This document shows, in pieces, positions 1 through 8,500 of a stretch of 10,621 bases of DNA; position 1 is the stretch's first letter, and every line of letters begins with the position of its first letter. The notes under the pieces are model-generated. The model had not been told where the DNA came from. It did not search any database and was given only the letters and a program-made list of their open reading frames with translations. Location: contig CABPSV020000419.1 of assembly GCA_902459845.2 (NCBI GenBank), positions 6,125-16,745 of the forward strand, written 5' to 3'. Both the position numbers and the translations under genes were made by a program. This stretch comes from Hepatocystis sp. ex Piliocolobus tephrosceles. Taxonomy: Eukaryota > Apicomplexa > Aconoidasida > Haemosporida > Plasmodiidae.

Positions 1-35
1 TTTTTTTTTATATTGTCAAAAATATACTATTTAAC

Positions 36-56
36 TTTTTTTTTTTTTTTTTTTTT
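36..56. repeat. Poly-T tract (21 T)
   Basis: An uninterrupted run of 21 T. Such dA:dT tracts exclude nucleosomes in general and are common in Plasmodium spacers; any role here is inference. Confidence 0.9.
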
Positions 57-270
57 AAAAGATATGCGATTGTAATAAGCTCGATAATAATAACTAATAA
101 CGTACATATATACATGTATTCATATGTAAATACGTAGTGTCTTATAGTAAACATATCCTGGTGCTAAACATGTTACAATTAGTGTATCGTTTATGTTTTA
201 TCAACATGTAATAGTAACGTCTAAAAATAGAAGTTTCTTTTGTATGTGTATGTGTGTGTGTATGCGTATG

Positions 271-284
271 TACGTACGTACGTA
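271..284. repeat. TACG simple repeat, self-complementary
   Basis: Three TACG units plus TA make a 14-bp perfect palindrome at the end of a longer GTAT/GTGT simple-repeat stretch. It is most likely a microsatellite. A binding-site role is possible but nothing here supports one. Confidence 0.7.
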
Positions 285-288
285 GGTT

Positions 289-291
<3 letters not shown>

Positions 292-323
<32 letters not shown>
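292..323. repeat. Poly-T tract (32 T)
   Basis: An uninterrupted run of 32 T, about 320 bp upstream of the gene 1 start. It may shape nucleosome positioning at the promoter. Its exact length is uncertain in any assembly, because runs this long are error-prone to sequence. Confidence 0.9.
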
Positions 324-324
<1 letters not shown>

Positions 325-643
325 TAACCCACTTTTTTTATAAGAAACGCATTTTTATACACACAAATAGGGTATTTAGAAAAGAACAAGAATAATCAAT
401 TTATATTAAAAAAACTATATTTTTTTAATTGTGATGCACTAGAAAAGAAAATATTACTATCTTTATTTTTATTTACATGGTTAGGTAGCAAAGAAAAAGA
501 AAAAAAAGAGGCATATACTGATATAGTAGTGGCATGCTCACATATATATATGCGAACAAATATACACACATATTAGGTGTGTTTGCAGCGGAAGCTAATA
601 TATAAATAATACTGTAGAAGAACATAATATTGGTACGTATAAG

Positions 644-3600
644 ATGTATAGTGATGATAAAACATGTTATAGTAACTTTCAGAGTAATAGGATTAAGCAT
701 GATATAATAAAAAGTGCAGTATATGGTAAAAACGGCACAAGCGGTACAAACGAAATGAACAACATGTATAACCCTAACAATATGATGTACAACCCTAACT
801 ATATGATGTACAACCCAAACGATACGATGTACAGCAGAAACGATACAATGTACAGTAGAAACGATACAATGTACAGCAGAAACGATACAATATACAGCAG
901 AAACGATACGATGTACAACCCAAACGATACGATGTACAGCAGAAACGATACGATGTACAGCAAAAACGATACGATGTACAGCAAAAATAGCACACTGTTA
1001 GATAAGAACTTAATTATAGACAGTTTAAATGATGTACAAAGTAAAACATTAAAAGAAATGAGTTATAACATAGCAGAAAATAACAATGAAAATATGAAAG
1101 AGAAGAATGAAAAGAATGAAAATTATAGTAATTCCTTTGCCAATTTATTATATTTTAAAAAACTAAAATTGAATAAAAAATTATTTAGTAAGCTAGAAAA
1201 TAAAAACGTCGTAATATATTTGAAATATAAAAATACTGTATGTACAAGTGAAAATATAAAAATAACAAATTACGAAATGAATGATTTATTTTTATGTTTT
1301 TTAATTACTGAACCGTTTATAAAGGATGAAAAAAAAATAATAAAAGTATATATCAAATATTTTAAAAATAATAAATATAAAATATTATCTTTCGGATTAA
1401 TACAGCTAAATTTTGAAGAATTCACAGAAAATTTTTACAATAAAAAAATATATTTATTATGTTATGATAAAAAAAAAAATAAATATATATTTGGTTATTT
1501 TATAATAATGTTAGCAAATCAAGTAAAATGGACTGTATGTAATAAAAGAATATCATATGAACACATTAACAATTCATATTTTGTATACAATAAAAAAAAT
1601 TATGATAGACAAATATTCTATATTTGTAAAGAAATACAAAAAGTGTTGTTGCAGTCATGTTATAATGTACAAATTAATCAAACAGACCAAACTAACTTCG
1701 ATAAACAAATTAATCAAATTAAAAATTTAAAAAAAAAAGACTTATTAAAACATTTTACTGTTACTCAAAGTTGTCCTGGTACATTCAGATATGCTAGGGA
1801 AAAAGGTGACGACCTAAATAAAGAACTCGAAAATATAATACAAATACCAATTAGAACGTATCAAAGTGATAATTTCTTAAAACAGCATACGTACTACGAT
1901 CTGCCGATGATTATAAAAAATGATAAAGTTTTAAATGATAAACAAACAGAAATCGGCGATACTATATTTTATGCTAATCAGAATGATAAACATGAACAGG
2001 TTTACAAAGCAATAGAACAAGTGTATTATGATAGAAACTACTATAATAAACAAAATGTAGTTGACTATAAAGAACAAAATATAAAACAAACAAATGTTAA
2101 TGTGATTACTGACGAAGCAACAGTTACTTTCATTAAAACAGATTCTATTCCAAAAAACATAAATGAAGCGTATGGACATGAAAAGTATGTATATGAGCAT
2201 ACAGAGCACGCAAAACACGCAAAACACGCAAAAGATGCAGAAAGTAATACCTTTTTACCAAAATTAAACGAATCTATTAATAAACAAACTACTTTTTCAT
2301 CCCCATTATATATAACAAGTGAAAATGAAATAGTAACTAATAGTAATGATAAGACAGACAAAAACCAAAATGTCGTACAGAATAATGTAGTTAGTCTACA
2401 AAACACAAATGACGATACAACTTTAACAAATAACTTTTTTGAGAATGATGCTTTAGCTTTCAATAAAAAACAAAAAAGTCAAACTGGGTTGTCCAATGTG
2501 AAAGAAAATATACCTGTTGACGAGAAGAGTTATGTTGAAGTAGGTGTAAAGGAAAAAGAGGGAGAAGGGAACTGTGAAGAAGAGCAAGAGGTACAGAAGC
2601 AAGAAAGACACGAAGAAGTAGAAGAAGAAAAACAAAAGGAAATAAAAGAAGCACAAATAGAAAAGGAGCAGGAGATAGAGCAATATGAAGAAGTAGGGAA
2701 AGAAAGAGAAGAAAAAGTAGAACCAGAGCTGGAAACAGAAGTAGAACAAGGAGTAGAACAAGGAGTAGAACAAGGAGTAGAACAAGGGGTAGAACAAGAA
2801 GTAGAGTCAGAGCTGGAAACAGAAGTAGAACAAGGAGTAGAACAAGGGGTAGAACAAGAAGTAGAGTCAGAGCTGGAAACAGAAGTAGAACAAGGAGTAG
2901 AACCAGAGCTAAAAACAGAAGTAGAATCAGAAGTAGAACAAGGAGTAGAACAAGAAGTAGAACAAGAAGTAGAACCAGAGCTAAAAACAGAAGTAGAATC
3001 AGAAGTAGAACCAGAAGTAGAACCAGAGGTAGAACCAGAGCTAGAAACAGAAGTAGAGCCAGAGCTAGAAACAGAAGTAGAGCCAGAAACAGAACCAGAA
3101 GTAGAACCAGAAGTAGAGCCATATATAGAACCAGAAGTAGAACCATATATAGAACCAGAAGTAGAGCCATATATAGAACCAGAAGTAGAACCATATATAG
3201 AACCAGAAGTAGAGTCATACATAGAACCAGAAGTAGAATGCTATGAAGAAACTATAGAGCAAAAAAAAAAACCCTTTTAAATAACGAGAGCTGTCTTGTT
3301 TACAGCAAGAACGATCCACTACAAGACGATGACAGTCCCTTTTACGACGATAATAGTCCATTTGGAAAACAAGATACCCCCTTATACAACAGGAACAATT
3401 ACTTTTACAGGTCTTCAGGGGTTGATGACTTGTTATGTGATAAGTTAAAAAATATACTAAATAACAATATGGATGGTTTCATTGAAGAAGTACAATTTAT
3501 TCTTTATCATTTAAAAACAAAATTATTAAAAAAAAATGATTATTTTTTGAAGGAATTGAACAATGAGTATATAAACGATGATAACAAAAACGATGACAAC

Positions 3601-4443
3601 AAAAACGATGATAACAAAAACGATGATAACAAAAACGATGATAACAAAAATGATGATAACAAAAATGATGATAACAAAAATGATGATAACAAAAACGATT
3701 ACAATATGCAAAAAAAATATGTGGAAAGTGAAAATATAAGAGTGGTTGAAGAAGTAGACGCTATAGAAGGCACAACAAAGCTAATAATGTTAAAGGGAAA
3801 GTGTACTGTACATAATGATATCATTAAAATATTAGAAAACTGTGTTAATACCTCTTCTTTGTATATACAATGCGTATTAAAAAATAAAAATATTAGTAAG
3901 GATGAAAAAGAATTTTTTTTAATCTATAATGATATTATAAACAACATGAAAAATGCAATAAATATATACATAAAACCTGAACCATTTATAACAAGAAAAA
4001 ATCAAATGAAAAAACTAGATGACCTTATGTTGTTAATTAACTCTAATAATATTTCACAGAATTATTATAAGCAAGAACCAAAAAAAATAAGAGATCATTT
4101 TGAAGACGTTGATAAACAGTCTGATATTAATAAAGGGGTAGAATACATTGAAGATAAATTAAATTATAAAGACAATAAAAATAATGATATTGATAATAAA
4201 TTAATAAATGATGAACCAACTAACTTATTTAAAAAAAATATTTTACCAGATATATATAATCCTAGTGATAGCGATAGTACAGCATCATATTATGATATAT
4301 CAAGTTGTAGTGATTTATATGATGATAAAGAAGATGAACTATTTGAAATGAATGATTATATTAATAAAAATATAGCTACTGCATTTAAATATTATGGAAA
4401 CGAATGGAATCGGAAACTTGAGAAGGTGAAAAAGTATGTATAA
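644..4443 (+). CDS. Gene 1: repeat-rich Plasmodium-type protein of unknown function, split by one frameshift
   Basis: I do not recognise this gene by name. The frame opened by the ATG at 644 (purine at -3, in-frame TAA upstream at 596) runs to a TAA at 3278-3280, giving 878 residues. Coding character then continues in the -1 frame to the TAA at 4441-4443. Reading base 3271 twice, or adding one A to the 11-A run at 3261-3271, joins 876 and 390 codons into about 1266 residues. In order the product has an N-terminal heptad repeat (residues 41-117), a possible NT-C2-like segment (about 170-297), an Asn/Lys-rich linker, a Lys/Glu-rich stretch and Glu/Val/Pro repeats (about 692-865). After the shift come a degenerate heptad block, NDDNK repeats and a helical, Ser/Asp-ending tail. 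There is no signal peptide or clear membrane segment. The break could be an assembly error, a genuine mutation, or frameshifting during expression. Confidence 0.75.
764..994 (+). repeat. Eleven 21-bp units coding a heptad repeat (MYSRNDT type)
   Basis: Eleven tandem 7-residue units near the N-terminus of gene 1. The first three are of the MYNPN type, followed by MYSRNDT units with one IYSRNDT, one MYNPNDT and the final MYSKNDT and MYSKNST. Units differ mostly by synonymous or single-residue changes, so the array looks like slippage expansion with light drift. A degenerate version of the same heptad appears at 3301-3420. Confidence 0.93.
1151..1534 (+). other. Possible NT-C2-like domain in gene 1
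   Basis: Residues about 170-297 are the one low-repeat, well-folded-looking part of the 5' frame. The pattern alternates hydrophobic strands: an opening YFKKLKL strand, VVIYLKYK, a central LFLCFLITE strand, then [23 protein letters not shown] and a final [10 protein letters not shown] strand. A small-residue turn leading into an 'L-x-x-F' strand near residues 253-263, followed by a short basic loop and a last strand, resembles the N-terminal C2 (NT-C2/EEIG1-EHBP1) family, which typically lacks calcium-binding aspartates and acts at membranes or in protein scaffolds. The match is by eye only. Another beta-sandwich fold is equally possible. Confidence 0.35.
2207..2233 (+). repeat. Three 9-bp units coding HAK
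   Basis: Three perfect cacgcaaaa units encode HAKHAKHAK within gene 1, followed by a diverged DAE. A minor slippage product. Confidence 0.85.
2717..3238 (+). repeat. Glu/Val/Pro-rich nested tandem repeat in gene 1
   Basis: About 174 residues built from short [21 protein letters not shown] and VEPEVE motifs, all variants of a 6-bp gta-gaa core. A higher-order 60-bp unit is visible: 2761-2820 and 2821-2880 differ at one base, and a third copy starts at 2881. A second higher-order unit of 72 bp recurs at about 2899 and 2971. The last part is the separate 24-bp PYIEPEVE array. The block is strongly acidic and probably disordered. Such Glu-rich repeats are common in Plasmodium proteins and are often antigenic; that role is not shown here. 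Confidence 0.92.
3119..3238 (+). repeat. Five 24-bp units coding PYIEPEVE
   Basis: Five tandem 8-residue units, the last beginning with Ser instead of Pro, close the acidic block just upstream of the frameshift. Units differ only by a/g synonymous changes (gaa/gag) and the final unit's tca and tac codons, pointing to recent expansion. Confidence 0.93.
3261..3271 (+). other. A11 run: apparent -1 frameshift site in gene 1
   Basis: Eleven A follow gagc and precede cccttttaa. In the frame of the gene 1 start the run reads Gln-Lys-Lys-Lys-Pro-Phe-stop. One base earlier it reads on as Thr-Leu-Leu-Asn-Asn-Glu and stays open for 390 codons to 4443. The -1 frame is open from 3247, so the two frames overlap by about 30 bp around the run. 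A 12-A or 9-A allele would restore one frame. A-runs also allow ribosome or polymerase slippage, so productive expression despite the break cannot be excluded. Confidence 0.8.
3271..4443 (+). CDS. Gene 1, 3' reading-frame segment
   Basis: This is the downstream part of gene 1 in the -1 frame, 390 residues after the A11 run. It is unlikely to be a separate gene: the first ATG in this frame is at 3469, yet clear coding sequence with heptad structure extends upstream of it to the A run, and no promoter-like spacer separates the two parts. After the degenerate heptads and NDDNK units it contains predicted helices (for example around 3781-3860 and 3940-4060), a Lys/Asn/Asp-rich linker, and a Ser/Asp cluster (about 4260-4340) that could be phosphorylated. 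It ends in a basic KVKKYV tail. No membrane segment or catalytic motif is seen. Confidence 0.7.
   Translation, partial: TLLNNESCLVYSKNDPLQDDDSPFYDDNSPFGKQDTPLYNRNNYFYRSSGVDDLLCDKLKNILNNNMDGFIEEVQFILYHLKTKLLKKNDYFLKELNNEYINDDNKNDDNKNDDNKNDDNKNDDNKNDDNKNDDNKNDDNKNDYNMQKKYVESENIRVVEEVDAIEGTTKLIMLKGKCTVHNDIIKILENCVNTSSLYIQCVLKNKNISKDEKEFFLIYNDIINNMKNAINIYIKPEPFITRKNQMKKLDDLMLLINSNNISQNYYKQEPKKIRDHFEDVDKQSDINKGVEYIEDKLNYKDNKNNDIDNKLINDEPTNLFKKNILPDIYNPSDSDSTASYYDISSCSDLYDDKEDELFEMNDYINKNIATAFKYYGNEWNRKLEKVKKYV
3301..3420 (+). repeat. Degenerate heptad block (YSKNDPL / YDDNSPF type)
   Basis: In the -1 frame, residues align as heptads [28 protein letters not shown] and YNRNNYF, then a partial YRSSG. 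The first closely resembles YSKNDTM of the N-terminal array, including a near-identical DNA stretch (tacagcaagaacgat against tacagcaaaaacgat). It looks like an older, decayed or functionally diverged copy of the same repeat and ties the two reading frames to one gene. Confidence 0.65.
3574..3693 (+). repeat. Eight 15-bp units coding NDDNK
   Basis: Eight tandem NDDNK units followed by a variant NDYNM. The only DNA differences are synonymous: aac/aat for Asn at the first codon and one gat/gac. The last three units share aat, which suggests they arose by block duplication. Confidence 0.93.
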
Positions 4444-4471
4444 ATGTATTATGTAATAATGCGTACGGTCC

Positions 4472-4492
4472 AAAAAAAAAAAAAAAAAAAAA
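4472..4492. repeat. Poly-A tract (21 A)
   Basis: Twenty-one A, starting 28 bp after the gene 1 stop codon and leading directly into the gaacaaaaaat array. Confidence 0.9.
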
Positions 4493-4557
4493 GAACAAAA
4501 AATGAACAAAAAATGAACAAAAAATGAACAAAAAAATAAACAAAAAAATGAACAAAT
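4493..4557. repeat. A-rich 11-12 bp minisatellite downstream of gene 1
   Basis: Three perfect gaacaaaaaat units (11 bp), two 12-bp variants with an extra A or a G-to-A change, and a truncated final copy. It probably lies in the gene 1 3' UTR. Its position just after the stop parallels the array downstream of gene 2. Confidence 0.85.
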
Positions 4558-4836
4558 GGACTGTTACACTATCACCTCTTTTTATTTTTTGCATTTATCA
4601 TTATGACATATACTGTTTATAATTTTTTTTGTTGTTGTAGTGAGTAATTATATTATATCATATTAATTACATTGTTTTTTTTTTTTTATTTTTTTTTTTT
4701 ATAAGTAATTTCTTTACTTTTTGCCTTCTTTTTTTCCGATCATGAAATAGTTTGATACATTTATTATACCCATATATTTTTATCTAAATAATTTTTCTCC
4801 ATGTTTTATGTACGTATATACCTGCGACTACACACA

Positions 4837-4858
4837 TACATACATACATACATACATA
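4837..4858. repeat. CATA microsatellite
   Basis: About five tandem cata units preceded by a short CA stretch; a simple tetranucleotide microsatellite with no visible further role. Confidence 0.85.
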
Positions 4859-5000
4859 TTTCCTTCATGTTTTTGTCTTAAAATCTAAGTAGTAACATCC
4901 GTTATTACTGCCTGACAACACATTATGACATTTTTAATGACTACTACTAAAAAAAAAAATACTTTTTCGAAATGTGAAAAAAATAAAACCGGATTTAATC

Positions 5001-5032
5001 GAACCAACTTGAGCTATTCAATCTAATGGTTC
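5001..5032. repeat. Nested inverted repeat in spacer
   Basis: Perfect 6-bp arms gaacca (5001-5006) and tggttc (5027-5032) enclose a second short stem, ttga/tcaa, with a small loop. The patch is less A+T-rich than its surroundings. It could form a small hairpin in RNA or DNA; the arms are short enough to be chance. Confidence 0.4.
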
Positions 5033-5036
5033 AAAG

Positions 5037-5038
<2 letters not shown>

Positions 5039-5077
<39 letters not shown>
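5039..5077. repeat. TA dinucleotide microsatellite
   Basis: About 19 uninterrupted TA units, followed by gtatata. Expected to be length-polymorphic between isolates. Confidence 0.92.
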
Positions 5078-5084
<7 letters not shown>

Positions 5085-5238
5085 CTTAAAGATACGCACG
5101 TTTTTTTTTTTATTATAGATGAATAACTAAACCAGTAACATGTAGCATCTTAAAATGCAACCCCCTTTTTCAATATTAATATTTACTTTTTATCGTTTAA
5201 ATGTTTACAGTATTACTGTTTTATAAGCTATTCGTAAA

Positions 5239-5269
5239 AATGTCAGTTTAGAAAATAAAAAATGACATT
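5239..5269. repeat. 7-bp inverted repeat in spacer
   Basis: Arms aatgtca (5239-5245) and tgacatt (5263-5269) are perfectly complementary around a 17-base A-rich loop. A perfect 13-base palindrome, acagtattactgt, lies just upstream at 5207-5219. Function unknown; chance is plausible in such biased sequence. Confidence 0.4.
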
Positions 5270-5417
5270 ATGTTTGTTACAAAAAAAAAAAATTGTGCCA
5301 AACAATGAGCTATAATATACAGATTAAATTTCCATTTGCTATGTTTTCGAATAATGATAAAACAAGCAATTTTTTTTTTTTTTTTTTTTTTCTCTTACCT
5401 TTTCATTTTAAAAAATT

Positions 5418-5465
5418 AATTAAATAATTAAGTAATTAAATAATTAAATAATTAAATAATTAAAT
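5418..5465. repeat. Six 8-bp AATTAAAT units
   Basis: Six tandem units, the second with a single A-to-G change, about 120 bp upstream of the gene 2 start. It probably lies in the promoter or 5' UTR. It continues into diverged gattgatt and taaatagttaatta sequence. Confidence 0.88.
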
Positions 5466-5583
5466 GATTGATTAAATAGTTAATTAATATATATTTTTTT
5501 TTTTTTCTCATATTTATATTTAACAAAAATGCGCACTTTTAAGATTATATATAATAACACATTTTTTTTAACTACTTTCTCGT

Positions 5584-8500
5584 ATGATGCTTTCTTTGAA
5601 TGTTTTTAATAAATTACGTAAGAGTAAAAAAATTGTGAATATCCACTTGAATTGTATAAAAACTTCCAGTAAATTATATAATAATGAGGATTTTATTTTT
5701 AATTTTGAAAATATAGAGAAGTTAAAAAAGATAAAAGAAGAGACTAACCAATTAGTTGTTTCAAACGCAAGTAAAACTTGTTATAGTAATAAGGTATGTA
5801 ACGGTGTGATCACTAATGTACATAATAATGTAAGTAATAATGTACATAATAATGTAAGTAATAATGTACATAATAATGTAAGTAATAATGTACATAATAA
5901 TGTAAGTAATAATGTACATAATAATGTAAGTAATAATGTAAGTAGTGATGTAGGTCATATTAATACCTACGAAATTGACAAGAGTAAACTGAAAAAAACA
6001 AAAAGCGTACTTGCTATAATAAAAAAAAAATTAAAAAATAATGATAATAGTCCTATAAACAAATATTTTTTTATACTATATAAAAACGTTAGTTATTTAT
6101 CATCAGTTGAGGTGATTAACATTTTATATCATGCAATAAAAAACAAAAAATATAATTCTGTGAAAACAATAAATTATAAAAATGGTGATTTCTTTATAAA
6201 CATTAATATAACATGTGACGAATTAATGCATGATAATATAAAATGTAACGATGTAGTAGATATTTATACGTCAAAGGATAAGTATATTAATACAGAAGAT
6301 TATAGTAGAAATAATTATAATACCAATAATCAGACTTGTATTAATTACATTAAGGAAGACTACAATGCGAAGAACCATACCGACACAAATGAAGGGTATC
6401 ACACAAATGAAGGGTATCAAACAAATGAAGAAAATTATAACATTCGAAATAATGATATAAATTACAAAAATTTTAATGCAATAAAACTAAATACAAATAA
6501 ACCAAAAAAAAAAAAAGAAAAAAAAAAAAACATACATAACATAAATATCATTAACATTGATGAAAAAAATAATGACACTATTACTATGTATGATTATAAT
6601 ACAGATAGTTGTAAAAATAGTTACTTTTTAAATCGAAAAAGAAATAGTAATATTGTAAATGTAAAAGAAAGAGGAGAGGTTGTAAAGGATAAAATAAAAC
6701 AAGATCACCGTCACGAATTAGTTGAAAGTAAAAGCCTAGACGAAAAAAGTAGTTTGTACGAAAGTAAAAGCCTAGACGAAATTAGTAGATTTGACGAACG
6801 TAGTAGACTTAATCAACCAAATAAAAAATTCGACACCAAACAAACAGACTACATATACAGACTTCTTTCTAAATTTTTAGAAACAACAAAAGAAAGAAAT
6901 GAAGCACTAAGCAATATATCTTTAGAACATATATCCAAACTGTCCTATTGCTTAAGCTACTATAAATTAAACTATAATAATAATAATTCTTTTATATCTC
7001 TTTATTTATGTTCCTTTTTAAAAAAAGAAATAAATAAAATTAATGAAAAAAAAAATGAGCATTATATCAAAGACAATACAACATTAGATATATTACTACA
7101 AACAATAGCAAGAGAAAAAACAAATCTAAACATTTTTTTTTTTTATATATTAGATACTTATTTGTTTTCTATTTTAAAAAATAATTTATTTTATTTGTCT
7201 TGTAAAAATATATGCTCTTTATTATATATAAACAATTTTAAAAAATATAAATATGATTATTTTTTTTTTTTTTCTTACCTTTTAAGTACGAATAAACAAA
7301 AAAAAATACCACCTACCCCAAAACAAATAACATTACTTGATATAAATTATTTATTATTTTATCAAATTAAAAATAACATAATATTCCCTGACAAGTTTTT
7401 TCATTACGATTTATTTGATCAGTTACTTGTTCATTCACAAAACATTAATTTACAAATAATAAAAAATATCCAACTATTATCTACTTTTTTATTAAATTAT
7501 AATTATTCAAAACTGTGTGCTAGTATTACTGGTCTTGATGAAAAATATATGGAAATTATTTACAATATTTATTCTTACATATTTAGTAAAGTACACATTC
7601 TGATAAAAAATGAAAAATTAAAAGAAGATGACTGTGTGAGTAGCCAGGTCAGCAACCAGATAAGCGACGAAATGGAGAACTCAACAAACCAACAAGTACA
7701 AAATTGTATAAACGAACTGGAGATGGAACAAGAACAAGAACAAGAACAAGAACAAGAACACTTTACAAACGTACAAATTATTATCACCTTTTCTTTAACC
7801 TTATATATAATAAGAAACAATCTTCAACTGAATAATGACTTTTTTTTTTATCTTTTTTATTTATTAAATAATACAAAAAATATATTAACTGTTCAGGATT
7901 ATTTGTTATTATTAAATTTTATTTATTATTGCAACTATGTTAACGAAACCAATTACAGTAAAAATAAATTACTGTTAAGCATGGAACAAGAAAAAAAAGG
8001 TAATAACTTTTTATATATATATAGCAATTTAAAAAATGACAAAAAAACAGAATATATATCTTTCGATAACGATTTGTTAGTAGCTCATATTTTTAACAAT
8101 ATAAAAAAACTGTATTCATATAATGGAATAAAAAAAAAAAAAAATACACAAATAACAACGTTTTTAGCATACCAAAATGAGCCTAATAAACTGGATGAAA
8201 TAAATGAATTCATGAGAGGTAAGAAAAGTAGTAACACAGCATATTTATTTGATAAAAATTCAAAAACGAATGATCAGGTAGGCTTATTATCAAATGGGTT
8301 TGGTTTAAAACAGGTAAAAGTGGATGGTAATCAGGGAGAGACAGCACTCATTACAGAAGTAGGTACCGTCCAAGCAATCTCCAACCAAGCAATCTCCAAC
8401 CAAGCAATCTCCAACCAAACAATCTCCAACCAAGCAATCTCCAACCAAGCAATCTCCAACCAAGCAATCTCCAACCAAACAACCATCACCCAAACAAACC

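Larger units (their letters stand above)
1..643. other. Non-coding 5' flank of gene 1
   Basis: This stretch holds no convincing gene. It is A+T-rich, with T tracts at 36-56 and 292-323, a GTAT/GTGT-type simple repeat at about 240-270 and the self-complementary 14-mer (TACG)3TA at 271-284. Stops interrupt all forward frames just upstream of 644. The frame of the downstream gene has a TAA at 596-598, so the coding start must lie after it unless an upstream exon exists. The flank probably contains the promoter and 5' UTR of the downstream gene, because long dA:dT tracts are typical of Plasmodium upstream regions. No specific promoter element can be named from the sequence alone. Confidence 0.6.
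4444..5583. other. Spacer between gene 1 and gene 2
   Basis: Non-coding in all frames beyond short repeat-driven openings. It carries, in order, a 21-A run and an A-rich array after the gene 1 stop, T-rich stretches around 4670-4700, a CATA repeat, a slightly less A+T-rich patch at about 4988-5038 with an inverted repeat, a TA microsatellite, small hairpin-capable inverted repeats at 5207-5269, a T tract at about 5370-5391 and an AATTAAAT array. It should contain the 3' UTR of gene 1 and the promoter and 5' UTR of gene 2. No tRNA, snoRNA or other RNA gene could be established. Confidence 0.65.

Noticed and set aside
201..389. Antisense 62-codon frame
   Set aside because: It is driven by the poly-T tract (poly-Lys in reverse) and simple repeats.
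532..537. gcatgc palindrome as an AP2-type binding site
   Set aside because: A single 6-bp match without flanking support; expected by chance.
577..643. Upstream exon spliced at ttgcag (586-588)
   Set aside because: All three frames after that acceptor hit a stop within about 20 bases, before the ATG at 644.
473..700. Antisense 75-codon hydrophobic frame
   Set aside because: It overlaps the gene 1 start, has no coding-like composition or recognisable motif, and runs through A+T-rich spacer.
2460..3222. Two long antisense open frames (252 and 230 codons) opposite the acidic repeat
   Set aside because: They encode only Leu/Val or Ser/Thr/Gly monotony that mirrors the gaa-gta repeat; the repeat simply lacks the codons that would give antisense stops.
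4988..5038. tRNA gene suggested by ggttcaaa / ggttcga-like T-loop strings on both strands
   Set aside because: No acceptor stem, anticodon arm or correct 5-bp T stem could be built around either string.
5761..5958. Antisense frame opposite VHNNVSNN
   Set aside because: A repeat shadow encoding only Ile/Thr/Tyr/Met periodicity.
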